Assembly: GCA_036245525.1 (NCBI GenBank)
Contig: BTPG01000004.1
Span: forward strand, 233,199,864-233,263,863
Length of the DNA stretch: 64,000 nt
Origin: Semisulcospira habei
Taxonomy: Eukaryota; Mollusca; Gastropoda; Semisulcospiridae
Direction of reading: 5' to 3'
Of the stretch, positions 31,282-43,037 are shown one piece after another. A program made the position numbers and the translations under genes. Position 1 is the stretch's first letter. Each line of letters starts with the position of its first letter. The notes under the pieces are model-generated. The model did not search any database and was not told the DNA's origin. It saw nothing but the letters and a program-made list of their open reading frames with translations.

Positions 31282-34125
31282 AAAAGTAGCGAAAAATGTA
31301 GCGAAGTGTTGCGATGCCAACTAACCGACGTGACGCGCAGCACACTAGACCATTTGGCCTCCCTACAACAAGAAATTCTAAACACCCACCGAGAAAGGAG
31401 AACCGAACTGGTGGGAATATTCTTAGACATAGAAAAAGCTTATGATATGGTATGGCACGAAAAATTACTCAGTAGGATGGGCGACCTAGGGATATCTAAC
31501 AAAATGTACAACTTCGTCCAAGCCTTCCTGGCCGACCGTCGGATAGTAGTCAGACTAGGCAACGCGATATCCAAAGAATACACCTTAGAGAACGGGGTAC
31601 CCCAAGGATCGGTACTCAGCCCCCTCCTATTTACACTCCTACTCACGGGGCTACAACATGTAGTCAGGAACAGTAACATAATGCAATTCGCAGACGACAC
31701 GTCCCTAACAGGAAAAATCACGAACAAATGGAAAGGGAATAAAATGGAACTAGTGGGACTTCAAGAACTCCAACAAGACCTGACAAGAGTCGAGAAATGG
31801 CTAGTTAGAGCAGGCCTAAAAATCTCTACCCAAAAGACCCAGGCTATCATATTTCAAACCAACCGTGCCAAAAAATACCAAATAAGAACCCCCGTGCCCC
31901 AGCTTCAAATCGACGGGACCGACATAGAATACCGCAAACAAGTCACATTCCTAGGAGTATTATTCACACACAATAATAATTGGGCACCATACGTAAACCA
32001 AATCTGTCAGTCGGCCAGAAAAGGAATCAACCTAATGTGCAAAGTAAGCGGAGCAGATTGGGGCACGGACCCCAAATCACTCCTAAATCTATACCACTCA
32101 TACGTGATGTCCAGGCTACTTTATGCAGCCCCCCTACTCACCGACCTCAACAAAACTCTAACCAAAAAACTCCTGACTGTCCAGGTTGGGGCCCTGAGGG
32201 TGGTCTTGGGAGTCCCAAGACATACCCCCAACCTCCTTGTACTGGCGGAGTGCGGCCAGAGACCCATCAACATCATAATAGCAGAAAGAGCAGCTAACCT
32301 CTTCTATAAAACAATAGGTATGCCGGACGACCACCCGGCCAAACAAACTCTAAACATCAACCACACACCCAAATTCGAACCCACTCAACAACCCCAAATA
32401 AAAACAGTGGTACAGAAGCTAGAAGAGTCCATAAATCTTAAGCTACCAAATAAAGCACCCAACGCACCAATAAGCGTACCACCTTGGAAACTACCCCAAA
32501 TAGAAGTAGACCTGGACCTAACCAAACACAAAAAAGAAATAGACGGGCTCAAAATGAGACTAGAGTTCGACGTAAAAAGAACAACCACGTACAATAACTA
32601 CACCATCATCTACACAGATGGATCCCACGACCCACGCACACACGCAACGGGACTAGGTATCCACGTTCCTCACAAATCGGACAGAGCCATCAAACTACCG
32701 GACCACACGGCGGTCTTCACAGCCGAACTCACGGCAATCCTAGGAGCCATCAAAGTAATAAGAGCGGACCTGAATGCCGTTAAACAAATTCTCATAGTCA
32801 CTGACTCCCTATCAGCGATCCAGGCGATCCAAAACTTGGACTCATCCCGAGAAGACCTAACATATCTTATTAGACTCAGAGTAGCGGAACTCACAGAATT
32901 AGGCCAGGAAATTAAGTTCATTTGGGTTCCCTCCCATGTAGGGATCCCAGGTAATGAGAAAGCAGATAAAATAGCGAAGAAAGGCCTCGACCAAGAATCG
33001 ACCTTCTTCGACCTACCCCTGTCGGCAGCCGAAAGATCAAACGCCCTCCGGCCAGCCTTCCAAAATCTATGGGAAAAAGAATTTCATCACGCAAAAAGAG
33101 GTAGACGTAAAGGCCTCACGAGGGTCCTAAACAACGTACCCATCCTCATCATCATCATCAGTCCCTTGCCCGAACTGGGCGCTGGGGGGACTGAAAGGCA
33201 GCAGCAACAGACAGTGCTCTCCACTGAGTTCTATTTTGGGCGGTGGCAAGCAAGTCTGGCATCTCGAGTTCGGTCCATTCTTTTATGTTTGCGACCCAAC
33301 TCTTTCTCTGACGACCTCGCCGACGACTTCCTTCGAGAGTGCCTTGGAGGATAGTCTTGGACAAGGTGTTGTGTCGGGTCACGTGGCCAAACCAAGCAAG
33401 CTTGCGCCGTTTCACGGTTGCCAGAAGGGGTTCATGTGGGCCCACCAGGGAAGTGACGATGCTCCGTACATATTCGTTGGTCTTGTGCTCGCGGTACGAG
33501 ATGTGGAGCAACTTCCTCAGGCACTTGTTCTCAAAGGCCTGGATTTTCTTTTCTGAGTCTGCAAGCAGCGTCCAAGTCTCACAGCCGTAGAGTAGAATAG
33601 ACACTACGAGGGACTTGTAAAGCCTGTACTTGATGGTGAAGCTGATGGAGTTACTTCGCCATATCCTGTCCAGCCTGGCCATTGCGGATGTTGCTGTACC
33701 TATCCTGATACGGATCTCTGCTATGCAACTACCGTCTTTGGACAGGGTGGCTCCCAAGTACTTGAAGCTATTGACCTCTTCTAGCTTCTGGCCGTTCATG
33801 TGAATGTTGCTGCTGCTGTCGCTTGTGGTGTACCCATCCTACTCTCAGGCAAAAGGAAAGACCAAACCCGACTAACAAGAATCAGACTAGGGGGCGAGAG
33901 ATACCTGGTCCACCCCAACCCAGTACATGCGGCCACACACTCACAACAGAACATATACTCCTAGACTGCCCTACCATAACCCACGCCAGAGCTAGACTAG
34001 AAGACATACTAAACTCACCTCTCACACTGGAAGGTCTCATAAACCCCACCCCAGACACTTGGCACACCACCGCAAACCAGACAATACAACTACTTAACAA
34101 ACACCCCCTGATCCAACACATCTAA
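31282..34125 (+). pseudogene. 5'-truncated I-type LINE (RT and RNase H)
   Basis: RT motifs: FLDIEKAYDMVWH, NGVPQGSVLSPLLF and QFADDTSLTG. Then come the connection (LLTVQVGALRVVLGVPRHTP) and an RNase H domain with TDGSH (Asp438 of the frame starting 31306), FTAELTAIL, VTDSLSAI and WVPSHVGIPGNEKADKIAK, so all four catalytic acids are present. The frame is interrupted by an RTE-like insertion (33147-33829). Beyond it lies the C-terminal text LTRIRLGG, then after a frameshift CGHTLTTEHILLDCP, stopping at 34123-34125. RNase H plus this C-terminal motif indicates the I superclade. EN and ORF1 are absent. The first apparent start (GTG at 31306) is not a genuine initiation site. Confidence 0.88.
33147..33829 (-). 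mobile_element. RTE-like LINE 3' fragment, copy 1 (683 bp)
   Basis: It is flanked by an 11-bp duplication GTACCCATCCT at 33136-33146 and 33830-33840. Antisense coding: SFKYLGATLSKDGSC, LLYGCETWTL, LAWFGHVTRH and WTELEMPDLL, the C-terminal part of an RT of RTE type. The 3' end reads GCAAGGGACTGATGATGATGATG, a trinucleotide tail common in RTE elements. It differs from the copy at 37217 at only about five positions. Confidence 0.88.
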
Positions 34126-36208
34126 ACAAACGACCCGCCACGGACGACAGGAACGAAGGAGAACCCCCCCCCCCTCCCACGCCTCGACCCCCATAGGGCG
34201 CGGGCAGCCATGACGGAAGATAGTAAAACTAGCGATGCGCGGGCATCAGCGACAGCCAGAACTAACCCCCCCCCCCCCTCCCCCCCCCCCCCCCCCGGAC
34301 GAAATCAGCGCCAGCTGGAAGTCCTTGTCCCTTCAATAATAGCAATAGCAATAGGGCGAGCAGGCGACGCCCACCTCGCCCCGCCGCCCTTCCAATAAAG
34401 GCTGGGGGGGGGGGGGGTGGCGGGGAAGTGGAGAGGGCGAACCCATCATCCCCAACCCTTTCATCTCACGGTCCGAGCACCCGCCCCCACCCCCCTCAGA
34501 TAATAAAATGTCACCTCACTCATAAACCCCCCTTCCCCTCTTTCCTTTTTTTTTTTTTTTTTTTTTTTTTCCCCAAGTCCCCCGCCGGGGACGCCCCCCC
34601 CCCCCCCCCCACCACCCTCAACCCTACCCGGCCGAGGCGGGACCGCGGGGAGCTGCGGTAGCCGGGTATGGACAACCGCCACTCAGGTGGACCGTGCCCG
34701 GAGACCGTGGGGCACCCTGACGGGACCCAAGCCCACCGCCGGGCCTCCTGGGGCCGAGCAATCAGGCTCCGGGAAGGAAAAAAGGGAAGAGCCATTAGAG
34801 AGCTGGTAAATCCGGGCGGCTGGAGCCCAGCCTGGACTAAGGAGAGCAAACCACTTAAATAAACCAGGTCCAACTAAAGGAGGTTTAGCATCCAACGTCA
34901 ATGCACTCCTTATAAATATAGATAATGGGCGGCGACTTATGCACAGGATAATACCCTTCCAGAGTCACGCGGTGGCGGACCCCGCCCCCCACCGGCCCCT
35001 CCCCACTTATCCTCACACTATCCACTCGCGAAGTGTGACCGTGGGCCCGGCAGGGCCGAACAGGTCACCCGCACCCTCCTCTCATCTCATGGTCCAGCAC
35101 ACGCCCCACCTCCCCACGGTTAATAAAAAAGACATCATCAACCCCACCATCATCAATCACCGGCCCGGAGCCGCCCCCTCTCCTCCCCCGCCTCGGGTGG
35201 ATCCCCCCGGGCTGGCGGTGGCCACCGCCGTGCCAGGAGGCGCCATCCGGGCGTGGGGGGGGGGGGGGGGTGGGCGCGCGAGGACCATCCATCATACCAC
35301 CCCTTTTTTTTTTTTTTTTTTTTTTTTTTGGTGGGTTTTTTTGTATTTAAAAGTTACTTTCCTTTATTTTTCCGCCGACCGGCACGTTAAGATTGCCCCC
35401 CCCCCCCCCCAGGAGCTCGGAGGGAAAGCCCCATAGGTCGTGCCGGGCGGCTTTTTGACCAACTGCCCCCCTCCTAGCGGGGAGAGGGTCCCGGGGGCCG
35501 ACGGCGGGCCACTGTGCCCCCCCCCCCCCCCCACCGAAGCTCGGTGGGACGCGCCCGGGGGCTGGCGGCCGGCTCCGGGGTCCATCTTCCACGTATTAGG
35601 GCGCAGGGAGGACACTCCTGGAAGGTCCGCTCTGCGAGATAGGGGGGTTTGAGAACCCAGGGGGTCGAGGTACCCACGATGGCACTCCGACACCGCGTGA
35701 CTCCCCGCTCGCCTGAGTACGGTCGCCGCCCATCAAAATAAATAGGGAGCCCAGGGAGGTGTAGCATCCTTCGTCCATGCACTCCCTGGGTAAACGGAGG
35801 GTACATCACCCCCCTCCAGAGAAATACAGAAACACATAATATAGGGGGGTTAGTAAAAATCAGCCCCCCTCAAACATGAAGAGGGTTCGGCTGGCGGGGC
35901 CAGAGAGTACCGGGCCCTGGACTGCGACCATCAACAAAAGGGAGAGGAAAGAGCACACCACCAAACAAGCAAGAAAGGAGGACCCAAGCAAGACGGTGGA
36001 CATATGGTGGACTGGGGCGCGGGCAGGCATGATGAGAGAAAAAACAAAAGTGATGCGCGGGCGTCAGCGGCGAACAGACAGGATAACCCCCCCCCCCCCC
36101 AACCCCCCCCCCCCCCGGCCCACCCCCCCTCCCCCCTCCCTCCCCCGGACGAAATCAGCGAGAGCTGGAAGTCCATGTCCCTTCTTCATCATCATCATCA
36201 GGGCGAGC
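34126..36208. repeat. GC-rich, homopolymer-rich tract with internal duplications
   Basis: This follows the I-type LINE stop and may be its 3' UTR plus repeats. Poly-C, poly-G and poly-T runs of 10-25 bases recur (34266-34299, 34405-34417, 34546-34570, 34599-34610, 35259-35270, 35305-35329, 35397-35410, 35517-35532, 36089-36115). Blocks repeat: GCGCGGGCA...GATGCGCGGGC...GGACGAAATCAGCG at 34198-34355 and 36015-36205; CATCTCACGGTCC at about 34462 and 35084; GCATCCAACGTCAATGCACTCC at about 34889, related to the text at 35764. I see no gene. Proline/glycine frames here are by-products. Confidence 0.7.
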
Positions 36209-37216
36209 AGGCTTTCCCGCCAGGGAAGACTCTGTTCTGCGAAGAACATTAAATAGTAGTAAGACTTCCCGCAAAGGTGAACTCTGTTCTGTAAAAGAAC
36301 ATTAAATAGTAGTAAGGCTTCCCGCAAAGGGAAACTCTGTTCTGTAAAAGAACATTAAATAGTAGTAAGGCTTCCCGCAAAGGGAAACTCTGTTCTGTAA
36401 AAGAACATTAAATAGTAGTAAGGCTTCCCGCAAAGGGAAACTCTGTTCTGTAAAAGAACATTAAATAGTAGTAAGGCTTCCCGCAAAGGGAAACTCTGTT
36501 CTGTAAAAGAACATTAAATAGTAGTAAGGCTTCCCGCAAAGGGAAACTCTGTTCTGTAAAAGAACATTAAATAGTAGTAAGACTTCCCGCAAAGGGAAAC
36601 TCTGTTCTGTAAAAGAACATTAAATAGTAGTAAGGCTTCCCGCAAAGGGAAACTCTGTTCTGTAAAAGAACATTAAATAGTAGTAAGGCTTCCCGCAAAG
36701 GGAAACTCTGTTCTGTAAAAGAACATTAAATAGTAGTAAGGCTTCCCGCAAAGGGAAACTCTGTTCTGTAAAAGAACATTAAATAGTAGTAAGGCTTCCC
36801 GCAAAGGGAAACTCTGTTCTGTACAAGAACATTAAATAGTAGTAAGGCTTCCCACAAAGGGAAACTCTGTTCTGTACAAGAACATTAAATAGTAGTAAGG
36901 CTTCCCGCAAAGGGAAACTCTGTTCTGTACAAGAACATTAAATAGTAGTAAGGCTTCCCGCAAAGGGAAACTCTGTTCTGTAAAAGAACATTAAATAGTA
37001 GTAAGGCTTCCCGCAAAGGGAAACTCTGTTCTGTAAAAGAACATTAAATAGTAGTAAGGCTTCCCGCAAAGGGAAACTCTGTTCTGTAAAAGAACATTAA
37101 ATAGTAGTAAGGCTTCCCGCAAAGGGAAACTCTGTTCTGTAAAAGAACATTAAATAGTAGTAAGGCTTCCCGCAAAGGGAAACTCTGTTCTGTAAAAGAA
37201 CATTAAATAGTAGTAA
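36209..37216 (+). repeat. 53-bp satellite, left block, about 19 units
   Basis: Strict 53-bp period (AAGGCTTCCCGCAAAGGGAA, then ACTCTGTTCTGTAAAAGAAC, then ATTAAATAGTAGT). Each unit holds two small hairpins: TTCCC-GCAAA-GGGAA and GTTCT-GTAAA-AGAAC. The first unit has different loops (GCCA, GCGA) but keeps both stems. Confidence 0.96.
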
Positions 37217-38234
37217 TCATCATCATCATCAGTCCCTTGCCCGAACTGGGCGTTGGGGGGACTGAAAGGCAGCAGCAACAGACAGTGCTCTCCACTGAGT
37301 TCTATTTTGGGCGGTGGCAAGCAAGTCTGGCATCTCGAGTTCGGTCCATTCTTTTATGTTTGCGACCCAACTCTTTCTCTGACGACCTCGCCGACGACTT
37401 CCTTCGAGAGTGCCTTGGAGGATAGTCTTGGACAAGGTGTTGTGTCGGGTCACGTGGCCAAACCAAGCAAGCTTGCGCCGTTTCACGGTTGCCAGAAGGG
37501 GTTCATGTGGGCCCACCAGGGAAGTGACGATGCTCCGTATATATTCGTTGGTCTTGTGCTCGCGGTACGAGATGCGGAGCAACTTCCTCAGGCACTTGTT
37601 CTCAAAGGCCTGGATTTTCTTTTCTGAGTCTGCAAGCAGTGTCCAAGTCTCACAGCCGTAGAGTAGAATAGACACTACGAGGGACTTGTAAAGCCTGTAC
37701 TTGATGGTGAAGCTGATGGAGTTACTTCGCCATATCCTGTCCAGCCTGGCCATTGCGGATGTTGCTGTACCTATCCTGATACAGATCTCTGCTATGCAAC
37801 TACCGTCTTTGGACAGGGTGGCTCCCAAGTACTTGAAGCTATTGACCTCTTCTAGCTTCTGGCCGTTCATGTGAATGTTGCTGCTGCTGTCGCTTGTGGT
37901 GTTGATCATCACTTTGCTTTTATCCGTACTGATCTCCATGCCATAAGACCCTGCGCTACTTGAAAGTTTGTCTGTCAGGTTTTGGAGCTCACTATTGCTG
38001 CCTGCCATGAGGTCAATGTCGTCTGCAAATCGAAGATTGCACAGGGATCTGCCACCAATAGAGATTGAAGTATGGTGGTCGTGGAGGGTTTCCTGCATGA
38101 TCTTCTCCATGAATATGTTGAAAAGGACAGGAGAGAGCAGGCATCCTTGACGGACACCGATCGTCGTCCTGAAGAACTCGCCTGACTGATTGTTAAGTAG
38201 AACCGCGCTGCAGGCGTTCTTGTAAAGCGCTTCT
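37217..38234 (-). mobile_element. RTE-like LINE fragment, copy 2 (1018 bp), inside the 53-bp satellite
   Basis: It is flanked by a 12-bp duplication AAATAGTAGTAA (37205-37216 and 38235-38246), which is itself part of the satellite unit. The antisense RT text is longer than copy 1: KNACSAVLLNNQSGEFFRTT, VRQGCLLSPVLFN, RFADDIDLMAGS (catalytic FADD), then the C-terminal blocks ending WRALSVAAAFQSPQ. It has a TGATGATGATGA-type 3' tail. The fragment is 5' truncated but its frame is open across the insert. Confidence 0.93.
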
Positions 38235-39235
38235 AAATAGTAGTAAGGCTTCCCGCAAAGGGAAACTCTGTTCTGTAAAAAAACATTAAATAGTAGTAAG
38301 GCTTCCCGCAAAGGGAAACTCTGTTCTGTAAAAGAACATTAAATAGTAGTAAGGCTTCCCGCAAAGGGAAACTCTGTTCTGTAAAAGAACATTAAATAGT
38401 AGTAAGGCTTCCCGCAAAGGGAAACTCTGTTCTGTAAAAGAACATTAAATAGTAGTAAGGCTTCCCGCAAAGGGAAACTCTGTTCTGTAAAAGAACATTA
38501 AATAGTAGTAAGGCTTCCCGCAAAGGGAAACTCTGTTCTGTAAAAGAAGATTAAATAGTAGTAAGGCTTCCCGCAAAGGGAAACTCTGTTCTGTAAAAGA
38601 ACATTAAATAGTAGTAAGGCTTCCCGCAAAGGGAAACTCTGTTCTGTAAAAGAACATTAAATAGTAGTAAGACTTCCCGCAAAGGGAAACTCTGTTCTGT
38701 AAAAGAACATTAAATAGTAGTAAGGCTTCCCGCAAAGGGAAACTCTGTTCTGTAAAAGAACATTAAATAGTAGTAAGGCTTCCCGCAAAGGGAAACTCTG
38801 TTTTGTAAAAGAACATTAAATAGTAGTAAGACTTCCCGCAAAGGGAAACTCTGTTCTGTAAAAGAACATTAAATAGTAGTAAGACTTCCCGCAAAGGGAA
38901 ACTCTGTTCTGTAAAAGAACATTAAATAGTAGTAAGACTTCCCGCAAAGGGAAACTCTGTTCTGTAAAAGAACATTAAATAGTAGTAAGACTTCCCGCAA
39001 AGGGAAACTCTGTTCTGTAAAAGAACATTAAATAGTAGTAAGGCTTCCCGCAAAGGGAAACTCTGTTCTGTAAAAGAACATTAAATAGTAGTAAGGCTTC
39101 CCGCAAAGGGAAACTCTGTTCTGTAAAAGAACATTAAATAGTAGTAAGGCTTCCCGCAAAGGGAAACTCTGTTCTGTAAAAGAACATTAAATAGTAGTAA
39201 GACTTCCCGCAAGAGAAGACTGTTCTGTAGAGAAC
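38235..39235 (+). repeat. 53-bp satellite, right block, about 19 units
   Basis: It resumes in register after the RTE insertion. AAGG/AAGA and rare GAACATT/GAAGATT variants occur. The last unit (39199-39235) is shortened, with loops GCAAGA and GTAG, but still pairs TTC...GAA and GTTCT...AGAAC. Confidence 0.95.
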
Positions 39236-40593
39236 ATTAGTAAGTTAGAACCCCTTTAGTTTAAGGAACACTGTCCAGCAACGACATACTGTAGTTATTT
39301 AAGTAGATAATTTAAGTGCCTATAGTTGAGTGAGTTAGGGTCCTATAGAACTTGTTATTATAATTTAGGTTTTACTTGGGTCAGTTATTATGTCTAGTGT
39401 GTAGGCTAGCATAGTTTTGGGTTCATAGGATCTAATGAGTAGGTAAGCATAATGAATTCAGGTGTCTTATGAGCGTCTGTATTATTGTGTTTTGTTTTGT
39501 GCTATAATGAATGGTTTTTGATATGTCTGACATCACGACTGATAATGAGATGTATGTACTGTAAATAAAACTAAAGCACTTATAGAAATCTCATCACTGA
39601 GAGTCAGAGATTGATGAACTGATGCGAGGATGCGAGTCAGTACTGATGTTTGTACACGTTTCAGTGTGTGATGATGGCAGCGCAAGAGTGTGTGTGTACG
39701 TGTGTGTGTGTGTGAGACTGAGAACATGCTGAGAGTTTGTTAACGTTCTTAGCTTATCAGTTTAGTGTGGCACACATGGCAATGCACGCACAGTCACTAC
39801 TACGATCATATCAACTAGGGTTTCGCTGGATACTGTGGTAGGTCCATTGCGCGATTTGGTATTTTGAACACAACGCGAGGCAGACACACATATTTTGTGA
39901 GTGCGCATGCGCGACCAGTGTAAAAGACTTGAAGATTACACTCCACAGCAATCTCCAGCCTCTTCCCTAAACCGATAAAGGGAACGGACTTAAAAGGTAG
40001 CTAAAACTGAACTAGACTGGCACTTGACTTGCACGTTGGATGGGCAGTCCATTGAGGTCTGACCATCTAATACACAAGCCAGCCAGGCTAGTAGAAGCTA
40101 GCTAACCACAGTCCGGTTACAAAATTTTCGGTGCACATGCTACGCTTGTGCCACGTTTTATCTCGCTGTTGAAATTTTGAGAATTTATAAACGTTATACA
40201 GTACCTATTGTCTTTAAATGTATAGCATCGTGTGTGTGATGGTGTCGTGCTTCTAATGGAGCATCTACTGCTACGATTGAAAAAGGACCTTGTGAGGTAT
40301 TTGTGATTTTCTACTCATCTTCACTAACGTTAGACGCGGCCTGAGTGGGCGCCGGTGCCTCGCCGCCTCGCCCGCTTGACTATTTTTAGACCCGGCGATG
40401 CCTGCATTCCACGCTCGGCCAAGAGAGCTACTGCACTAAGCAGTCAGTACACGATGGCGGGAGCGTCGAGGGCACTGGTCCTAGCACACCTTCCAGCTGT
40501 GTATCAGAAAAAGTACACGCGCCCGAACTGACCTGCACATAAGCTGTCTAGTACACATCGTCTCGCCATGACCATGTAACGGCAAACCACACC
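39236..40593. other. Unassigned region, probably including the CR1-B 5' UTR
   Basis: No ORF or repeat recognised apart from a short (GT)n near 39690-39713. The GC-rich stretch at about 40335-40590 directly before the ORF1 start may be the 5' UTR of CR1-B, but I cannot align it to CR1-A. Confidence 0.4.
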
Positions 40594-43037
40594 ATGGGCC
40601 CCACCACCCGCGCAGCCCACGCTGCTAAGTATGCTATCGACACCGAGGATATTATACATACTAAAGACCCCATCCAAAAACAGTTTATAGCGCCCCCCGT
40701 CAAGCTGCCCTTTTGGATGTCTGTTTTTCACACTAGATATTTATGTTCTGGAGTGCCCTGCCCAGGTCTCGTGTGAATGGACAGACTTCCAATATGACGA
40801 AGACGACGAGAATGAGCGCTGTCTGAAAACCATCACAGTGCCTGTTCCCTGTGTCCCTTCCCCTGCTAACCTATACAAAACTATTGTGCAACTGAGGTAC
40901 GGGAGCCGTAAACTTGTAACTCTGACTCTCTTCCATACCACAGGCACTGTCACCATCCAGGGAAATGTGTGCCCTGATTGGATACACAATGAGTTCGAAA
41001 AGCTAAAAGCCCTTGTGAGCGACATGAGTGGTGACAGCAATTCCATTCTCCCCCTAACTGACACCACACAGCCTATCATGCCTGCTGATAAACCGTTCCC
41101 CGCCCCATCCACACTTCTTGCCATTATGCCCCCACCCACTGAACACCTGCCAAAGGAGGCATACGGCGATGACATAATGGGCAGTGCTGGCGAGCTTAAC
41201 GTTACCGTGGATGATACTGCTATACCTGCAGCTGATGAAAGCCCCTCCCCCTCAACTGAAGACTTTATCCCGCCAGCCGGTCCCTCCAAACAAGCTGCAC
41301 TGCGGACCACGCAACAAGATCCCACTTCTCCGGAAATAATGGAACAGCCGCCTGCCGTTCATAACGCCACACCCGTCGTCCCCTACCCTCAAGTGGACAC
41401 CGCTGGTGAGACAACATCCTGCATGACCTCACATGCCTCTACTCAGTGCCCCCAGTTGTGCTGTTATCAGTGTGCACAACCTGTCCACGCGACCAAATGT
41501 TTTGATTGTGTGGCTGGACTGACTAATTTTGGACCTAAAAATACAGTTTGAAAACAAACAACGTGTTTTTATAGGCCAACTCAAAGCTGAAATAGACACT
41601 CTGAAACAGGACAACATCAGTCTACAGCAGCAGGTTAGAAATCTGAATAGTCTACCAAAGCAAGTGTCAATCCTCACAAGCAAGCTGGGCAAAGTGGATT
41701 CTCTTGAAAGCCGGTATAATGAAACGTTGGTTAATCAGAAAATAATTGCCCCAGAGCAGCGAATCATCCCCGTTGCCTTGCCTGATCACTGTCAGTCACC
41801 GCCGCCACTGTCTGGTACCAGTTCCCTTTCCTCTGAAATTCACTCCCCTACCTCCATCACTACGTCGAACCTCTCTGATACTGTTCCAGAGGAGTACACC
41901 CAAACCCAACCGTCTCAGCGTGCGTCTGTTGCTATGGAAGAGACGGCAGGGAGCAGCAGTACCACTGAAACTAAATCCCCTAATGCACGTTCGCTCCAGG
42001 ACCAGCCGCCGCGAGAGCGCCGTCAGTTTAGTGTTCGACTTCCACCCGAGGGCAGAGTCAATGCGCTATTAATCGGTGACTCCAATCTCCAACGGGTGGA
42101 TCGTCGTCGCTTGGACCCAAGCGGTGCTACATGTGTGCGCACCCTGCGGGGGGTTAAGGTTGACCAGTTGACAGAGGCCCTGTCCAACATCGCGCCACGC
42201 TACGACATCGGTAGTGCAGTGGTCCACGTTGGCACAAATGACTGTGCCTCCAACAACGACGTGGACTCTGTACTACAGGACTTCCAGCACCTCATTCCTG
42301 TAGTTCGACGAGTATTCCCATCAGCCACAGTTGCCTACACAGCCATATTACCACAAGGGAGCTGCCCACTGAAAACCATCTGCAGTGTAAACCAGCGCCT
42401 GGCTATGCTGTGCGAAAGGGAAGACGTGTCGTTTCTGCAGGAAAACAATTTTTACACCCCTGCTGGTGCAGTTGCTACCTCCCTGTTTAACAGCGACAGG
42501 CTGCATCTGAACGAGAGAGGCGCCGGGGTATTACTGCGCCAGATAAAGCGGTTCATTTTTCCTGCAGATAACCTGAAAGACTTAAATCGGCACCGCGACC
42601 TGCGACACGCTAGACACGCGGCTGAGCCTGAAGCAAACACGAATGTGCCTGGGCTGAGTGGTCCTCCCTGCCGGCCGCAAACTAGTAATCTCATTCAAGA
42701 TGAGAACCTACTGATGCGACAAAGCACTAAACAACTGTTACAATCTAAAGCTCTCCCCACTCGCCGCTGGGAATCGGCTACCAGCACTAGGATGGCGAAC
42801 ATAGGTGAAAATGTAAATGCTGGCGGAAACCTAGCTGTTCCTGTCTCCAACAGCCAGTCACCTGTAAACGCTAGTGCCGCTCGAGTCCCTGTGGAGCTTT
42901 CCGGACCTGACACAAGCACTACATTGGCGGACGCTGCCAGCGCGACAAACCTACAGCCGCCTTTCAGTCAGCGACCAGAATTTACTGAAGCGACGGCCGA
43001 TCCCAGCTACCACTATCAGCCGGCGACCCTGTATTGA
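40594..43037 (+). pseudogene. CR1-B ORF1 (SGNH-esterase), two frameshifts
   Basis: Three overlapping frames: 40594-about 40770 (MGPTTRAAHAAKYA, aligning with the start of the CR1-A ORF1), about 40770-41525 (LYKTIVQLRYGS, a Pro-rich linker and a CPQLCCYQC cysteine cluster) and 41529-43037 (coiled coil FENKQRVFIGQLKAEIDTL, then the SGNH domain with GDSNLQRV, HVGTNDCAS and DRLHLNERG). The third frame stops at 43035-43037 (TACTGAAAC context) before a Pro/Phe-rich tail that is still readable in another frame to about 43190. The esterase active-site residues are all kept. Confidence 0.87.

Noticed and set aside
34210..36256. Several Pro- or Gly-rich ORFs
   Set aside because: They are created by poly-C and poly-G runs on either strand, with no conserved domain.
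36209..39235. CRISPR-like array (regular repeats with hairpins)
   Set aside because: Units are contiguous with no unique spacers and no cas-like genes, and the surroundings are eukaryotic. It is a satellite.
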